23,021 nucleotides of DNA from an uncultured Rhizobiaceae group bacterium (lineage in GTDB: Bacteria; Pseudomonadota; Alphaproteobacteria; Rhizobiales; Rhizobiaceae): the NCBI GenBank assembly GCA_937944075.1, contig CALDZZ010000099.1, positions 1-23,021 of the forward strand. The letters are read 5' to 3'. Below, one piece after another: positions 6,701-13,489 of the stretch. Every line of letters begins with the position of its first letter. Position 1 is the stretch's first letter. The translations under genes were made by a program, and so were the position numbers. The notes beneath the pieces were generated by a model that worked only from the letters and a program-made list of their open reading frames with translations, was not told the origin of the DNA and did no database searches.

Positions 6701-7738
6701 TTGCCAAAGCCATATCACAAAAGCAAAAAGCAAAGGGTGGAGAGGCCTTCCCAAAAGCCTGACACAGCACAGAACGACAAGGCATCTGATAAGTCGAAGC
6801 TGAAGGCTGAGCCTGTATTTGTTTCAAAAAAACGGTTGAAGGATGTTTGTCCGCTTGTTCTGGAAAACAAGCCAGGTGATGATTATGCATTGCTCGACAG
6901 TGGTAATGGCTTGAAGCTGGAGCGCTATGGCAAACTGCGATTGATACGCCCGGAAGCACAAGCAATTTGGCAGCCCGAACGTTCGAAAAACGAATGGAAA
7001 AATGTTGATGCCGTTTTTACAGGCGACACCACGGAAGAAGGTGCAGGGCGCTGGGCATTTCCAAAAAAACAGCTCTCTGAGACTTGGCCCCTAAGCTGGG
7101 AGGGATTGAATTATCTAGGTCGTTTTACCTCCTTTCGCCATGTCGGTGTATTTCCGGAACAGGCAATGCACTGGAAATTCATGGAAGAAAAAATCAGGGA
7201 GCGTGTTTCCAAGGGTGGCGAGTTCAAGGTGCTCAATCTGTTTGGATATACCGGGCTGGCATCGTTGGTGGCCGCGCGAGCCGGTGCGCATGTCACCCAT
7301 GTAGATGCTTCCAAAAAAGCGATTGGATGGGCACGGGAAAATCAGGATGATGCTGACCTGGGCGACAAACCCATTCGCTGGATATGCGAAGATGCAGTAC
7401 GCTTTTGCGAGCGTGAAGTACGCCGTGGAAATACCTATGACGGGATACTGCTTGATCCGCCTGCCTATGGCCGGGGGCCGAAGGGTGAAGTCTGGCAATT
7501 GTTTGATGACTTGCCTCACATGCTCGATCTCGTCAGGGGCATCACAGGTGAAAAATCCTCTTTTGTGGTCCTGACGGCTTATGCCATTCGCGCCTCGTTT
7601 TATTCCATGCATGAAATCATGCAGGAAAAATTTGGCGACTGTCATGGTGAACTTCAATCTGGCGAACTGGTATTACAAACCGAAAACAGCCAGCGCAGGA
7701 TTTCGACATCCATGTTCAGTCGATGGGTAGCGCCTTGA
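6701..7738 (+). CDS. Class I SAM-dependent methyltransferase, probably rRNA-modifying (COG1092-like)
   Basis: A 345-residue Rossmann-fold methyltransferase. The SAM-binding loop is VLNLFGYTGLASLVAARAG, followed by the acidic strand end HVDASKKAI. The catalytic-type motif is LLDPPAYGRGPKG (the DPPxYG form of RlmI/RlmL-like RNA cytosine or guanine methyltransferases). The first 40 residues are very basic (MPKPYHKSKKQR), as expected for an RNA binder. The exact target nucleotide is unknown. The only possible start near the N terminus is TTG 6701: an in-frame stop lies at 6677 and GGAGAAG stands 7 bases before the TTG. A TrmH-type methyltransferase begins 16 bases after its stop, so the two probably form an RNA-modification pair in one transcript. 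Confidence 0.87.
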   Translation: MPKPYHKSKKQRVERPSQKPDTAQNDKASDKSKLKAEPVFVSKKRLKDVCPLVLENKPGDDYALLDSGNGLKLERYGKLRLIRPEAQAIWQPERSKNEWKNVDAVFTGDTTEEGAGRWAFPKKQLSETWPLSWEGLNYLGRFTSFRHVGVFPEQAMHWKFMEEKIRERVSKGGEFKVLNLFGYTGLASLVAARAGAHVTHVDASKKAIGWARENQDDADLGDKPIRWICEDAVRFCEREVRRGNTYDGILLDPPAYGRGPKGEVWQLFDDLPHMLDLVRGITGEKSSFVVLTAYAIRASFYSMHEIMQEKFGDCHGELQSGELVLQTENSQRRISTSMFSRWVAP

Positions 7739-7754
7739 TCGGGATTATAAGACC

Positions 7755-8597
7755 ATGAATGAAATGACACAAAAAAGGCCTGGCCGGATTTTTGAAATTA
7801 CGGCAGTTTCCAATCCGCGCATCAAATCCATCAAGGCCTTGTCGCAAAAGAAAAACCGCGATCAGGAGGGAACATTTCTGGTCGAAGGCATGAAGTTGGT
7901 CAGGGATGCTCATGAAAACGGTTGGGAAATAGATACGCTCATTTATGCAGCTACCACAAATGACAATACGCAGGTCGCTGATTTGGCCGCCAAATTGCGG
8001 GTAGCAGGTTCCGACATTCTGGAAGTAAACGAGAAGGTACTCTCTTCCATTACCCGTCGTGACAATCCTCAAATGGTTGTGGGTGTCATGCGCCAGCGCT
8101 GGATGGATGCCCCCAAAAAGATATCTGATCCAAAAAGTGTCTGGATAGCATTGGATAGGGTGCGTGATCCCGGCAATCTAGGCACCATTATTCGCACGGC
8201 AGATTCTGCTGGTGCGCAAGGCATCATACTGGTTGGTGAAACCACGGATCCTTTTTCGCTAGAGGCAACTCGTGCCAGCATGGGGTCCATCTTCAATGTA
8301 CCCTTGGTACGCATGAACATTGAACAATTCTTGAAGTGGCGTATATCATGGGATGGAATGGTGGTTGGAACACATCTTGAAGGTGCAACCGATTTTCGTT
8401 CCATTGATTATTCACAATCGCCTGTGCTGTTAGTGATGGGCAATGAACAACAAGGCTTGCCGGATGATCTGGCAGCCACCTGTGACAAGCTTGCATTGAT
8501 CCCGATGCATGGTGCTGCAGATTCACTAAACCTTGCCATAGCAACCGGTGTCATGCTGTTTCACATGGGCAAAAAGTTACCTGCTCTGGAAAGTTAG
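7755..8597 (+). CDS. TrmH/SpoU family RNA 2'-O-methyltransferase
   Basis: Transfers a methyl group from SAM to a ribose 2'-OH in rRNA or tRNA. The 280-residue length and layout fit RlmB-like enzymes: an N-terminal substrate-binding domain (about 18-100) and a C-terminal SPOUT domain. The three SPOUT motifs are all present: RDPGNLGTIIRTADSAG (about 137-153, N141 in motif 1), VMGNEQQGLP (227-236) and SLNLAIATGVMLFH (257-270). The knotted-fold residues are intact, so it should be active. The exact RNA site cannot be decided. It lies 16 bases after another methyltransferase gene and 6 bases before lspA, so all three are probably cotranscribed. ATG 7755 is the longest start; ATG 7764 is an alternative. 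No strong ribosome site is seen for either. Confidence 0.93.
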   Translation: MNEMTQKRPGRIFEITAVSNPRIKSIKALSQKKNRDQEGTFLVEGMKLVRDAHENGWEIDTLIYAATTNDNTQVADLAAKLRVAGSDILEVNEKVLSSITRRDNPQMVVGVMRQRWMDAPKKISDPKSVWIALDRVRDPGNLGTIIRTADSAGAQGIILVGETTDPFSLEATRASMGSIFNVPLVRMNIEQFLKWRISWDGMVVGTHLEGATDFRSIDYSQSPVLLVMGNEQQGLPDDLAATCDKLALIPMHGAADSLNLAIATGVMLFHMGKKLPALES

Positions 8598-8603
8598 GAA
8601 CAG

Positions 8604-9098
8604 ATGCGAATTTTTTGGGCAATCCTTATTATTGTTCTGGTCATGATAGATCAGCTTACCAAATGGATGGTTGAATCCATGTTGCCCCTGCAGCAACAAA
8701 TTGAGGTCATTCCGTTTTTCAGCTTGTTCAGAACATATAATTTTGGCGTCGCGTTTTCGTTTCTGGACGGGCTTGGACAATGGCCACTAGTTGTCATGAC
8801 GGGTTTGATTATCTGTTTTGTCTTTTGGCTATGGCGCAGTATAGAGCCTAATCGGGTTTTATCTGAATATGGCTACGCCCTGATCATAAGCGGTGCGATT
8901 GGAAACCTCATTGACAGGGCATGGCTTGGCAAGGTCGTTGACATGGTTTTATTTCACATTGATAGTTTGGATTTTCGATTTGCAGTTTTCAATGTGGCAG
9001 ATACATTCATAACGATAGGGGCAGCTGCAATTATACTGGACGAATTTCGAACCTGGCAAAAGGCGAGAAAACTCAATACCGAGCAAGGCTCTCAATAA
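8604..9098 (+). CDS. lspA: Lipoprotein signal peptidase II
   Basis: Inner-membrane aspartic protease that cleaves the signal peptide of diacylated prolipoproteins just before the lipid-bearing cysteine. At 164 residues it has normal size, with four hydrophobic spans (about 3-20, 62-78, 90-105, 130-146). Signature pieces are DQLTKW near the N terminus, FGVAFSF, GNLIDR (100-105), VVDM with the first catalytic aspartate (D113), and FNVADTFI with the second (D133). The start ATG lies 6 bases after the TrmH-type gene, so it is probably translated from the same message. The L,D-transpeptidase at 12769 carries a lipobox and is a likely client. No departures from the family pattern. Confidence 0.97.
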   Translation: MRIFWAILIIVLVMIDQLTKWMVESMLPLQQQIEVIPFFSLFRTYNFGVAFSFLDGLGQWPLVVMTGLIICFVFWLWRSIEPNRVLSEYGYALIISGAIGNLIDRAWLGKVVDMVLFHIDSLDFRFAVFNVADTFITIGAAAIILDEFRTWQKARKLNTEQGSQ

Positions 9099-9122
9099 TC
9101 AAACACAAAAAGGAAGTTCAAG

Positions 9123-10118
9123 ATGTCTGATACATTTAAGGCAATTCAGGTCTCTCGCAATGAAGAAAAAAAGCAATCCGTCGATGTGGTTGAACTTACC
9201 AATGATGACTTGATGGAAGGGAATGTAACCATTGAGGTTGAGGCTACCACGGTAAACTACAAGGATGGTTTGGCAATAACGGGCAAGAGCCCGGTAGTGC
9301 GCCATTGGCCGATGATTCCCGGCATTGATTTGGTCGGCACCGTACTTGAAACATCTTCCTCGGAATTTTCAAAGGGCGATCAGGTTTTGTTGAACGGTTT
9401 TGGCGTGGGTGAAGTGCATTGGGGTGGCTATGCAGAACGTGCCCGACTGAACTCCGACTGGTTGATCAAGCTTCCTTCTGCCATCAGTGCAAAGCAGGCA
9501 ATGGGCGTTGGTACGGCCGGCTATACAGCCATGCTCTGTGTCATGGCGCTGGAGCGATATGGCATTACTCCCGACAGTGGAGCCATTGTGGTAACAGGTG
9601 CCAACGGTGGAGTTGGATCGGTAGCAATATCAATCCTTTCAAAGCTTGGCTATCATGTCATCGCTTCTACAGGTCGTGTTGATGAAAGTGACTTCCTGAA
9701 AGAACTGGGTGCAAGCGAAATCATTGATCGTGCAGAACTGTCAGAAGCAGGTCGCCCACTGGGCAAGGAACGCTGGGCAGGCGGTGTTGATGCTGTTGGC
9801 TCACACACCCTTGCCAACCTTTTGGCGCAAACTCAATATGGGGGCGCTATCGCTGCCTGTGGTCTGGCACAAGGCTTTGACCTGCCGGCAACAGTCATGC
9901 CTTTCATCCTGCGCGGTGTTGCCCTTTTGGGTGTTGACTCTGTCATGGCTTCAAAAGAGTTGCGCAAAGAAGCATGGGGCAGGCTGGCGACCGATCTCGA
10001 CATGTCAAAGCTTGAAGCGTTGACAACGGAAATAGGGTTTGATGACATTATTCAAACAGCAACAGACATTGTTGATGGCAAGGTTCGTGGCCGAGTTATC
10101 GTCGACATGAAAGCCTGA
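9123..10118 (+). CDS. acuI: YhdH/AcuI-type medium-chain reductase (probable acrylyl-CoA reductase)
   Basis: A 331-residue zinc-independent member of the medium-chain dehydrogenase/reductase family. YhdH/AcuI enzymes reduce acryloyl-CoA to propionyl-CoA with NADPH, which removes a toxic electrophile. Family landmarks are TVNYKDGLAITGKSPVVR (about 44-61), PMIPGIDLVGTV (about 63-74) and the cofactor loop VVTGANGGVGSVAISILSKLG (about 157-177). The usual MDR zinc cysteines are absent, as in this subfamily. AAGGAAG precedes ATG 9123. It lies 24 bases after lspA and 39 bases before regB, all on the plus strand, so readthrough is possible. No neighbouring DMSP or propionate genes are visible, so the acrylyl-CoA activity rests on family resemblance only; a general quinone-type reductase is the alternative. 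Confidence 0.85.
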   Translation: MSDTFKAIQVSRNEEKKQSVDVVELTNDDLMEGNVTIEVEATTVNYKDGLAITGKSPVVRHWPMIPGIDLVGTVLETSSSEFSKGDQVLLNGFGVGEVHWGGYAERARLNSDWLIKLPSAISAKQAMGVGTAGYTAMLCVMALERYGITPDSGAIVVTGANGGVGSVAISILSKLGYHVIASTGRVDESDFLKELGASEIIDRAELSEAGRPLGKERWAGGVDAVGSHTLANLLAQTQYGGAIAACGLAQGFDLPATVMPFILRGVALLGVDSVMASKELRKEAWGRLATDLDMSKLEALTTEIGFDDIIQTATDIVDGKVRGRVIVDMKA

Positions 10119-10157
10119 TACGAAAAGGCCTGAAAAGGCGAAATCCGGGAGCAGCCT

Positions 10158-11462
10158 TTGGCGCTTGCAGAACTCACTGACATTAATCAGCATGGACCCA
10201 GTCATAATCTTAGGCTGATTACGCTGATTAATGTCAGATGGCTTGCAGTCCTGGGGCAGGCAAGCGCCATTTTTATTGTATGGCAGATTCTGGAATTCAG
10301 CTTTGAGCCGGTTTTCTGTTTTGCGCTTGTCTGCGTTTCCATTTTTATCAATTTCTTTTTGCGGTTCAGATATCCCGCAAATCAGCGATTGTCTTCCAGG
10401 GCCTCTGCTGCTCTTTTGGCTTATGATATCATTCAGCTTGCAATATTGTTGTTTCTGACCGGTGGCTTGCAAAACCCTTTTTCGATACTGCTTCTGGTGC
10501 CTGTGGTCATTTCTGCAACAGCCCTATCAATCAAGTATACGGTGTTCCTTGGGTTGCTTGCTGTCTTATGCACCAGCCTACTTGCGTTTTTTCATTTGCC
10601 CTTGCCATGGGTTGAAGGGGAAGAACTACAGCTTCCAAATATCTATATTGGTGGCATGTGGTTTGCGATTATCTCAAGCCTGTCATTTACAGCCGTTTAT
10701 GCCTTTCGCGTGGCTGATGAGGCGCGCAAGCTTTCCGATGCGTTGACAGCAACGGAGTTGGTCTTGCAGCGTGAACAACACTTGACCAACCTTGACGGAC
10801 TGGCAGCTGCTGCAGCCCATGAACTTGGCACTCCGCTTGCTACCATTGCGCTGGTCTCCAAGGAAATGACACGCGAGCTGAAGGAAGGCTCGGAATTGTA
10901 TGAAGATGCAGCTCTGTTGCGCAGTCAGGCAGAACGGTGCCGTGACATCCTGCAAAAACTCACCTCCCTTTCAAGTGAGGGTGACCGCCACATAGGAACC
11001 ATGCCCTTTACAGCCTTTATGGAGGAAATAGCTGAACCACATCGCAATTTTGGAGTGTCCGTTGTGATTGACAAACCGGATAACAAACCGGTGCCGGAGT
11101 GCATTCGAAATGCAGGCATTCTGTATGGACTTGGCAACATCGTTGAAAATGCAGTTGACTATGCAAAGGCAAAGGTCTTGTTGAGCGCAGATTGGGATGA
11201 AGAATCAATCTGGGTAAAAGTCACAGATGATGGTCGCGGGATCGATGATGAGGTCCTCGCAAGAATAGGCGAACCTTTTGTTACCAAACGATCCAAATCC
11301 ACACAAAGTGGAGGATTGGGCCTTGGGCTATTCATCGCAAAAACCCTGCTTGAAAGAAGTGGTGCCACACTTGTTTTCGGCAATGATATAAGCAAGCGCC
11401 ATGGAGGTGCGGCTGTGCTGGTCAAATGGCCAAGGTCAACGATTGAGGCTGCAAGGGATTGA
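10158..11462 (+). CDS. regB: Redox-sensing histidine kinase RegB/PrrB/ActS
   Basis: Inner-membrane sensor kinase that responds to the redox state of the quinone pool and phosphorylates RegA/ActR. The 434 residues comprise an N-terminal block of about six hydrophobic spans (20-185) containing the ubiquinone-binding heptad GGLQNPF (102-108). The H-box AAAAHELGTPLATI follows, with the phospho-accepting H221. Then comes an ATPase domain with the N-box (NIVENAVDYA), DDGRGI and GGLGLGLFIAKTLL. C261 in AERCRDIL lies exactly 40 residues after H221, the same offset as H225 and the redox-active C265 of Rhodobacter capsulatus RegB. Translation appears to start at TTG 10158, with GGGAG 6 bases upstream; no in-frame ATG is nearby. 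The regA homologue follows on the same strand. The identity is secure; regB, prrB and actS name the same family. Confidence 0.95.
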   Translation: MALAELTDINQHGPSHNLRLITLINVRWLAVLGQASAIFIVWQILEFSFEPVFCFALVCVSIFINFFLRFRYPANQRLSSRASAALLAYDIIQLAILLFLTGGLQNPFSILLLVPVVISATALSIKYTVFLGLLAVLCTSLLAFFHLPLPWVEGEELQLPNIYIGGMWFAIISSLSFTAVYAFRVADEARKLSDALTATELVLQREQHLTNLDGLAAAAAHELGTPLATIALVSKEMTRELKEGSELYEDAALLRSQAERCRDILQKLTSLSSEGDRHIGTMPFTAFMEEIAEPHRNFGVSVVIDKPDNKPVPECIRNAGILYGLGNIVENAVDYAKAKVLLSADWDEESIWVKVTDDGRGIDDEVLARIGEPFVTKRSKSTQSGGLGLGLFIAKTLLERSGATLVFGNDISKRHGGAAVLVKWPRSTIEAARD

Positions 11463-11483
11463 TAATTTTCTGCCAAGTGACCT

Positions 11484-11514
11484 TTGACAATTGGGGTGTG
11501 CTGACCCACATAAA
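11484..11514 (+). promoter_or_regulatory. Candidate sigma-70 promoter for regA
   Basis: A perfect TTGACA at 11484-11489 lies in the regB-regA gap, with CATAAA (4/6) at 11509-11514 and a long 19-base spacer. It would allow regA expression independent of regB. The -35 is convincing, the -10 is not. Confidence 0.3.
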
Positions 11515-11544
11515 AGAAACAACATTAACAAAGATTATGGAACA

Positions 11545-12102
11545 ATGAGCACGACCGAAACCCATGTTGATCTTGGTGAACACAACAATCTGCTGATTGT
11601 TGATGACGACAAGCCGTTTCTTCAACGATTGGCACGCGCGATGGAATCGCGTGGTTTTTCAGTGGAGACAGCAGAAAGCGTCACAGAAGGCATGGCCAAG
11701 ATCAAGATTGCAGCCCCTGATTTTGCAGTTGTGGACATGCGGCTGAATGATGGAAACGGTCTTGATGTTATCGAGAATATTCGCAGCCAGAAACCGGATT
11801 GCAAGGCAATCATTCTGACGGGCTACGGTAATATTGCAACGGCAGTAACAGCCGTAAAAATGGGTGCCATTGATTACCTTGCAAAGCCGGCTGACGCTGA
11901 TGATGTCTATACAGCTCTAATGCGCAAGCCTTCAGACAAGGCCGACCCACCCGAAAATCCGATGTCTGCAGATCGTGTGCGCTGGGAACATATTCAACGC
12001 GTATACGAGTTATGTGACCGAAATGTTTCCGAAACGGCACGACGTCTCAACATGCACCGCAGAACCCTGCAACGAATTCTGGCCAAGCGGGCGCCGCGAT
12101 AG
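11545..12102 (+). CDS. regA: Response regulator RegA/PrrA/ActR
   Basis: DNA-binding partner of RegB that controls energy metabolism genes according to redox state. The 185-residue length is standard. The receiver domain begins LLIVDDDKPFLQRLARAME and carries the phospho-accepting D64 in VVDMRLNDGNGL, the conserved threonine in ILTGYG and the lysine in YLAKP. After a proline-containing linker (KADPPENP) comes the Fis-type helix-turn-helix (ETARRLNMHRRTLQRILAKRAPR), nearly invariant in this family. I placed the start at ATG 11545, where family similarity begins; an in-frame TTG at 11491 would add 18 unlikely residues. No clear ribosome site is visible. It follows regB by 82 bp with no senC-like gene between them, and converges on mmcB with only 2 bases between stop codons. 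Confidence 0.96.
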   Translation: MSTTETHVDLGEHNNLLIVDDDKPFLQRLARAMESRGFSVETAESVTEGMAKIKIAAPDFAVVDMRLNDGNGLDVIENIRSQKPDCKAIILTGYGNIATAVTAVKMGAIDYLAKPADADDVYTALMRKPSDKADPPENPMSADRVRWEHIQRVYELCDRNVSETARRLNMHRRTLQRILAKRAPR

Positions 12103-12104
12103 GG

Positions 12105-12653
12105 CTAGTCTTCCTGAGGCTCTGTAAATTGTTCGTGCAGAGTAAGCCGCTTCGTTCGAAGTGCAGCACTTCTTGCAAATCTGAGCGTCAGGGCTTTGCG
12201 TGTTGCGGGCTTTAGTTTTCCGGCCTGAGCCTCGCGAATGATTTCACATCCATGCTCGTCAGCCAGTATAAAACCCTCATCTTCAGGAAAGATATGACTT
12301 GGAACATCAGGGTGCGTTGCAAAGTAAAACCGGTCACAAAAATCCTTGTATTCATGCCATTTTTTATCAACCTGAAAATCAGCGATAGATGATTTTATCT
12401 CAATCACAATTACCATTCCCTTGCGATCAAGCCCGACAAGATCAGCCCGCCTGCCACCAGACAACGTAAGTTCAGGCAAAAAAACCATATCCGTTTCAGC
12501 CATTCCCCTAAGGATTCCACGACGAATCGCCATCGCAGTTTCAGACTGGCGCCCATCAAATTCATTCAGATTTTGCAGGGTTGATATTTCGGGCATCGGT
12601 GGTTTTAAGCCTTCGAACGGGTTGTTGCCGGATTGCAACATTTCATTAACCAT
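12105..12653 (-). CDS. mmcB: MmcB family DNA repair protein (PD-(D/E)XK nuclease-like)
   Basis: Resembles MmcB (COG5321), which in Caulobacter is an SOS-controlled protein involved in mitomycin C resistance. With ATG 12653 it has 182 residues. The core shows the PD-(D/E)XK nuclease pattern: ELTLSGGRRADL with D71, then VIVIEIKSS with E85 and K87, followed by KWHEYKDFCDRFYFATH. The conserved part starts near residue 33 (FDGRQSETAMAIRRG), so the N-terminal stretch may be family-variable or the true start may lie downstream (ATG 12641 is one option; TTG 12665 would extend it by 4). No good ribosome site is seen. Searching by eye I found no GTTC-N7-GTTC LexA box upstream, so SOS control is not supported here. 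The biochemical activity of the family is not firmly known to me. Confidence 0.85.
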   Translation of the reverse strand: MVNEMLQSGNNPFEGLKPPMPEISTLQNLNEFDGRQSETAMAIRRGILRGMAETDMVFLPELTLSGGRRADLVGLDRKGMVIVIEIKSSIADFQVDKKWHEYKDFCDRFYFATHPDVPSHIFPEDEGFILADEHGCEIIREAQAGKLKPATRKALTLRFARSAALRTKRLTLHEQFTEPQED

Positions 12654-12768
12654 TTGAAAAAGCAAAAGGCCCTATATTGCGAATCGTACGACATTAATGA
12701 TTTAACACTATTCAAAACTCCCTGTCGCTCAAGGTTATTTGGCAGGAATAAAGTCAAAGAGGCAGAAT

Positions 12769-13395
12769 ATGGATAGACGAACGTTCACCCTTTCACTCTT
12801 GTCGACAGCCGCATTGGCGGGCTGCTCATCGATTTCGAGAGATCCTACAAGGGAATTCAGGGCAGATTATGCTGCACGAGTTGATGGTGGCTTCAAGCTA
12901 CCCGCCATACCCTTGAAGAAGATTGATAAAGAGTTTTTGCGTCAGGTTGTTGATTACCCGACAAGGGAACGTCCTGGCACGGTCATCGTGGATGTTCCTT
13001 CCCGCCATCTTTATCTTGTACAGTCAGGTGGCAAAGCCATGCGCTATGGCGTTGGTGTCGGCAAGCAGGGCTTCGCATGGTCAGGGAATGCGAGGATTGG
13101 CTGGAAACGTGAATGGCCAACCTGGACACCGCCGGCTCCCATGATACGACGCAGACCCGAATTAGCCAAATGGCGCAAGGGCATGCCGCCAGGTCTTACA
13201 AACCCGCTTGGCCCGCGTGCGCTTTACCTCACAAAAGGTGGTCGGGATACATTATACCGCCTTCATGGAACTCCTGAATGGTGGTCAATCGGGAAAGCAG
13301 TCTCATCGGGCTGTATTCGTTTGATGAACCAGGACATCATCGATTTGCATGATCGTGTGAAACCGGGCGCCAAGGTTATCGTCAAGCAAACCTGA
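12769..13395 (+). CDS. L,D-transpeptidase (YkuD/ErfK family), predicted lipoprotein
   Basis: Cross-links peptidoglycan stem peptides, or attaches proteins to them, in the periplasm through a catalytic cysteine. The 208-residue product starts MDRRTFTLSLLSTAALAGC. This combines a twin-arginine-like RRxF start, a short hydrophobic core and a lipobox (LAGC, lipidated Cys19). The YkuD domain spans about residues 70-207. Its active site is HGTPEWW (H166) and SSGCIRLMN (C182 with the following arginine), fully intact. ATG 12769 is preceded by AGAGG 6 bases upstream; an in-frame TTG at 12739 would mask the signal peptide and is rejected. It is transcribed alone, divergent from mmcB, and ends at a terminator it shares with glcB. 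Export by Tat rather than Sec is plausible but unproven. Confidence 0.93.
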   Translation: MDRRTFTLSLLSTAALAGCSSISRDPTREFRADYAARVDGGFKLPAIPLKKIDKEFLRQVVDYPTRERPGTVIVDVPSRHLYLVQSGGKAMRYGVGVGKQGFAWSGNARIGWKREWPTWTPPAPMIRRRPELAKWRKGMPPGLTNPLGPRALYLTKGGRDTLYRLHGTPEWWSIGKAVSSGCIRLMNQDIIDLHDRVKPGAKVIVKQT

Positions 13396-13416
13396 TTGAA
13401 TTGATAAATTCTGCAA

Positions 13417-13450
13417 AATAAAACCCCGCCTTTTGAGCGGGGTTTTTTAT
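13417..13450. terminator. Bidirectional intrinsic terminator between the L,D-transpeptidase gene and glcB
   Basis: AAACCCCGC (13421-13429) and GCGGGGTTT (13437-13445) form a 9-bp stem with a 7-base loop. On the plus strand it is followed by TTTTTT in all; on the minus strand the GGGGTTTTATTTT run gives a similar U-rich tail. It therefore serves both convergent genes. Confidence 0.92.
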
Positions 13451-13489
13451 TTGCGTTAAAGTTTGAAACTGGGTCAGTGCTCTGGGCAA

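Noticed and set aside
7115..7657. Open frame of 180 codons antisense to the class I methyltransferase gene
   Set aside because: The plus-strand frame has clear SAM and DPPxYG motifs; the antisense product is compositionally odd and has no family features.
12684..12691. TCGTACGA palindrome as a LexA box
   Set aside because: Does not fit the alphaproteobacterial GTTC-N7-GTTC pattern; an 8-bp palindrome is easily due to chance.
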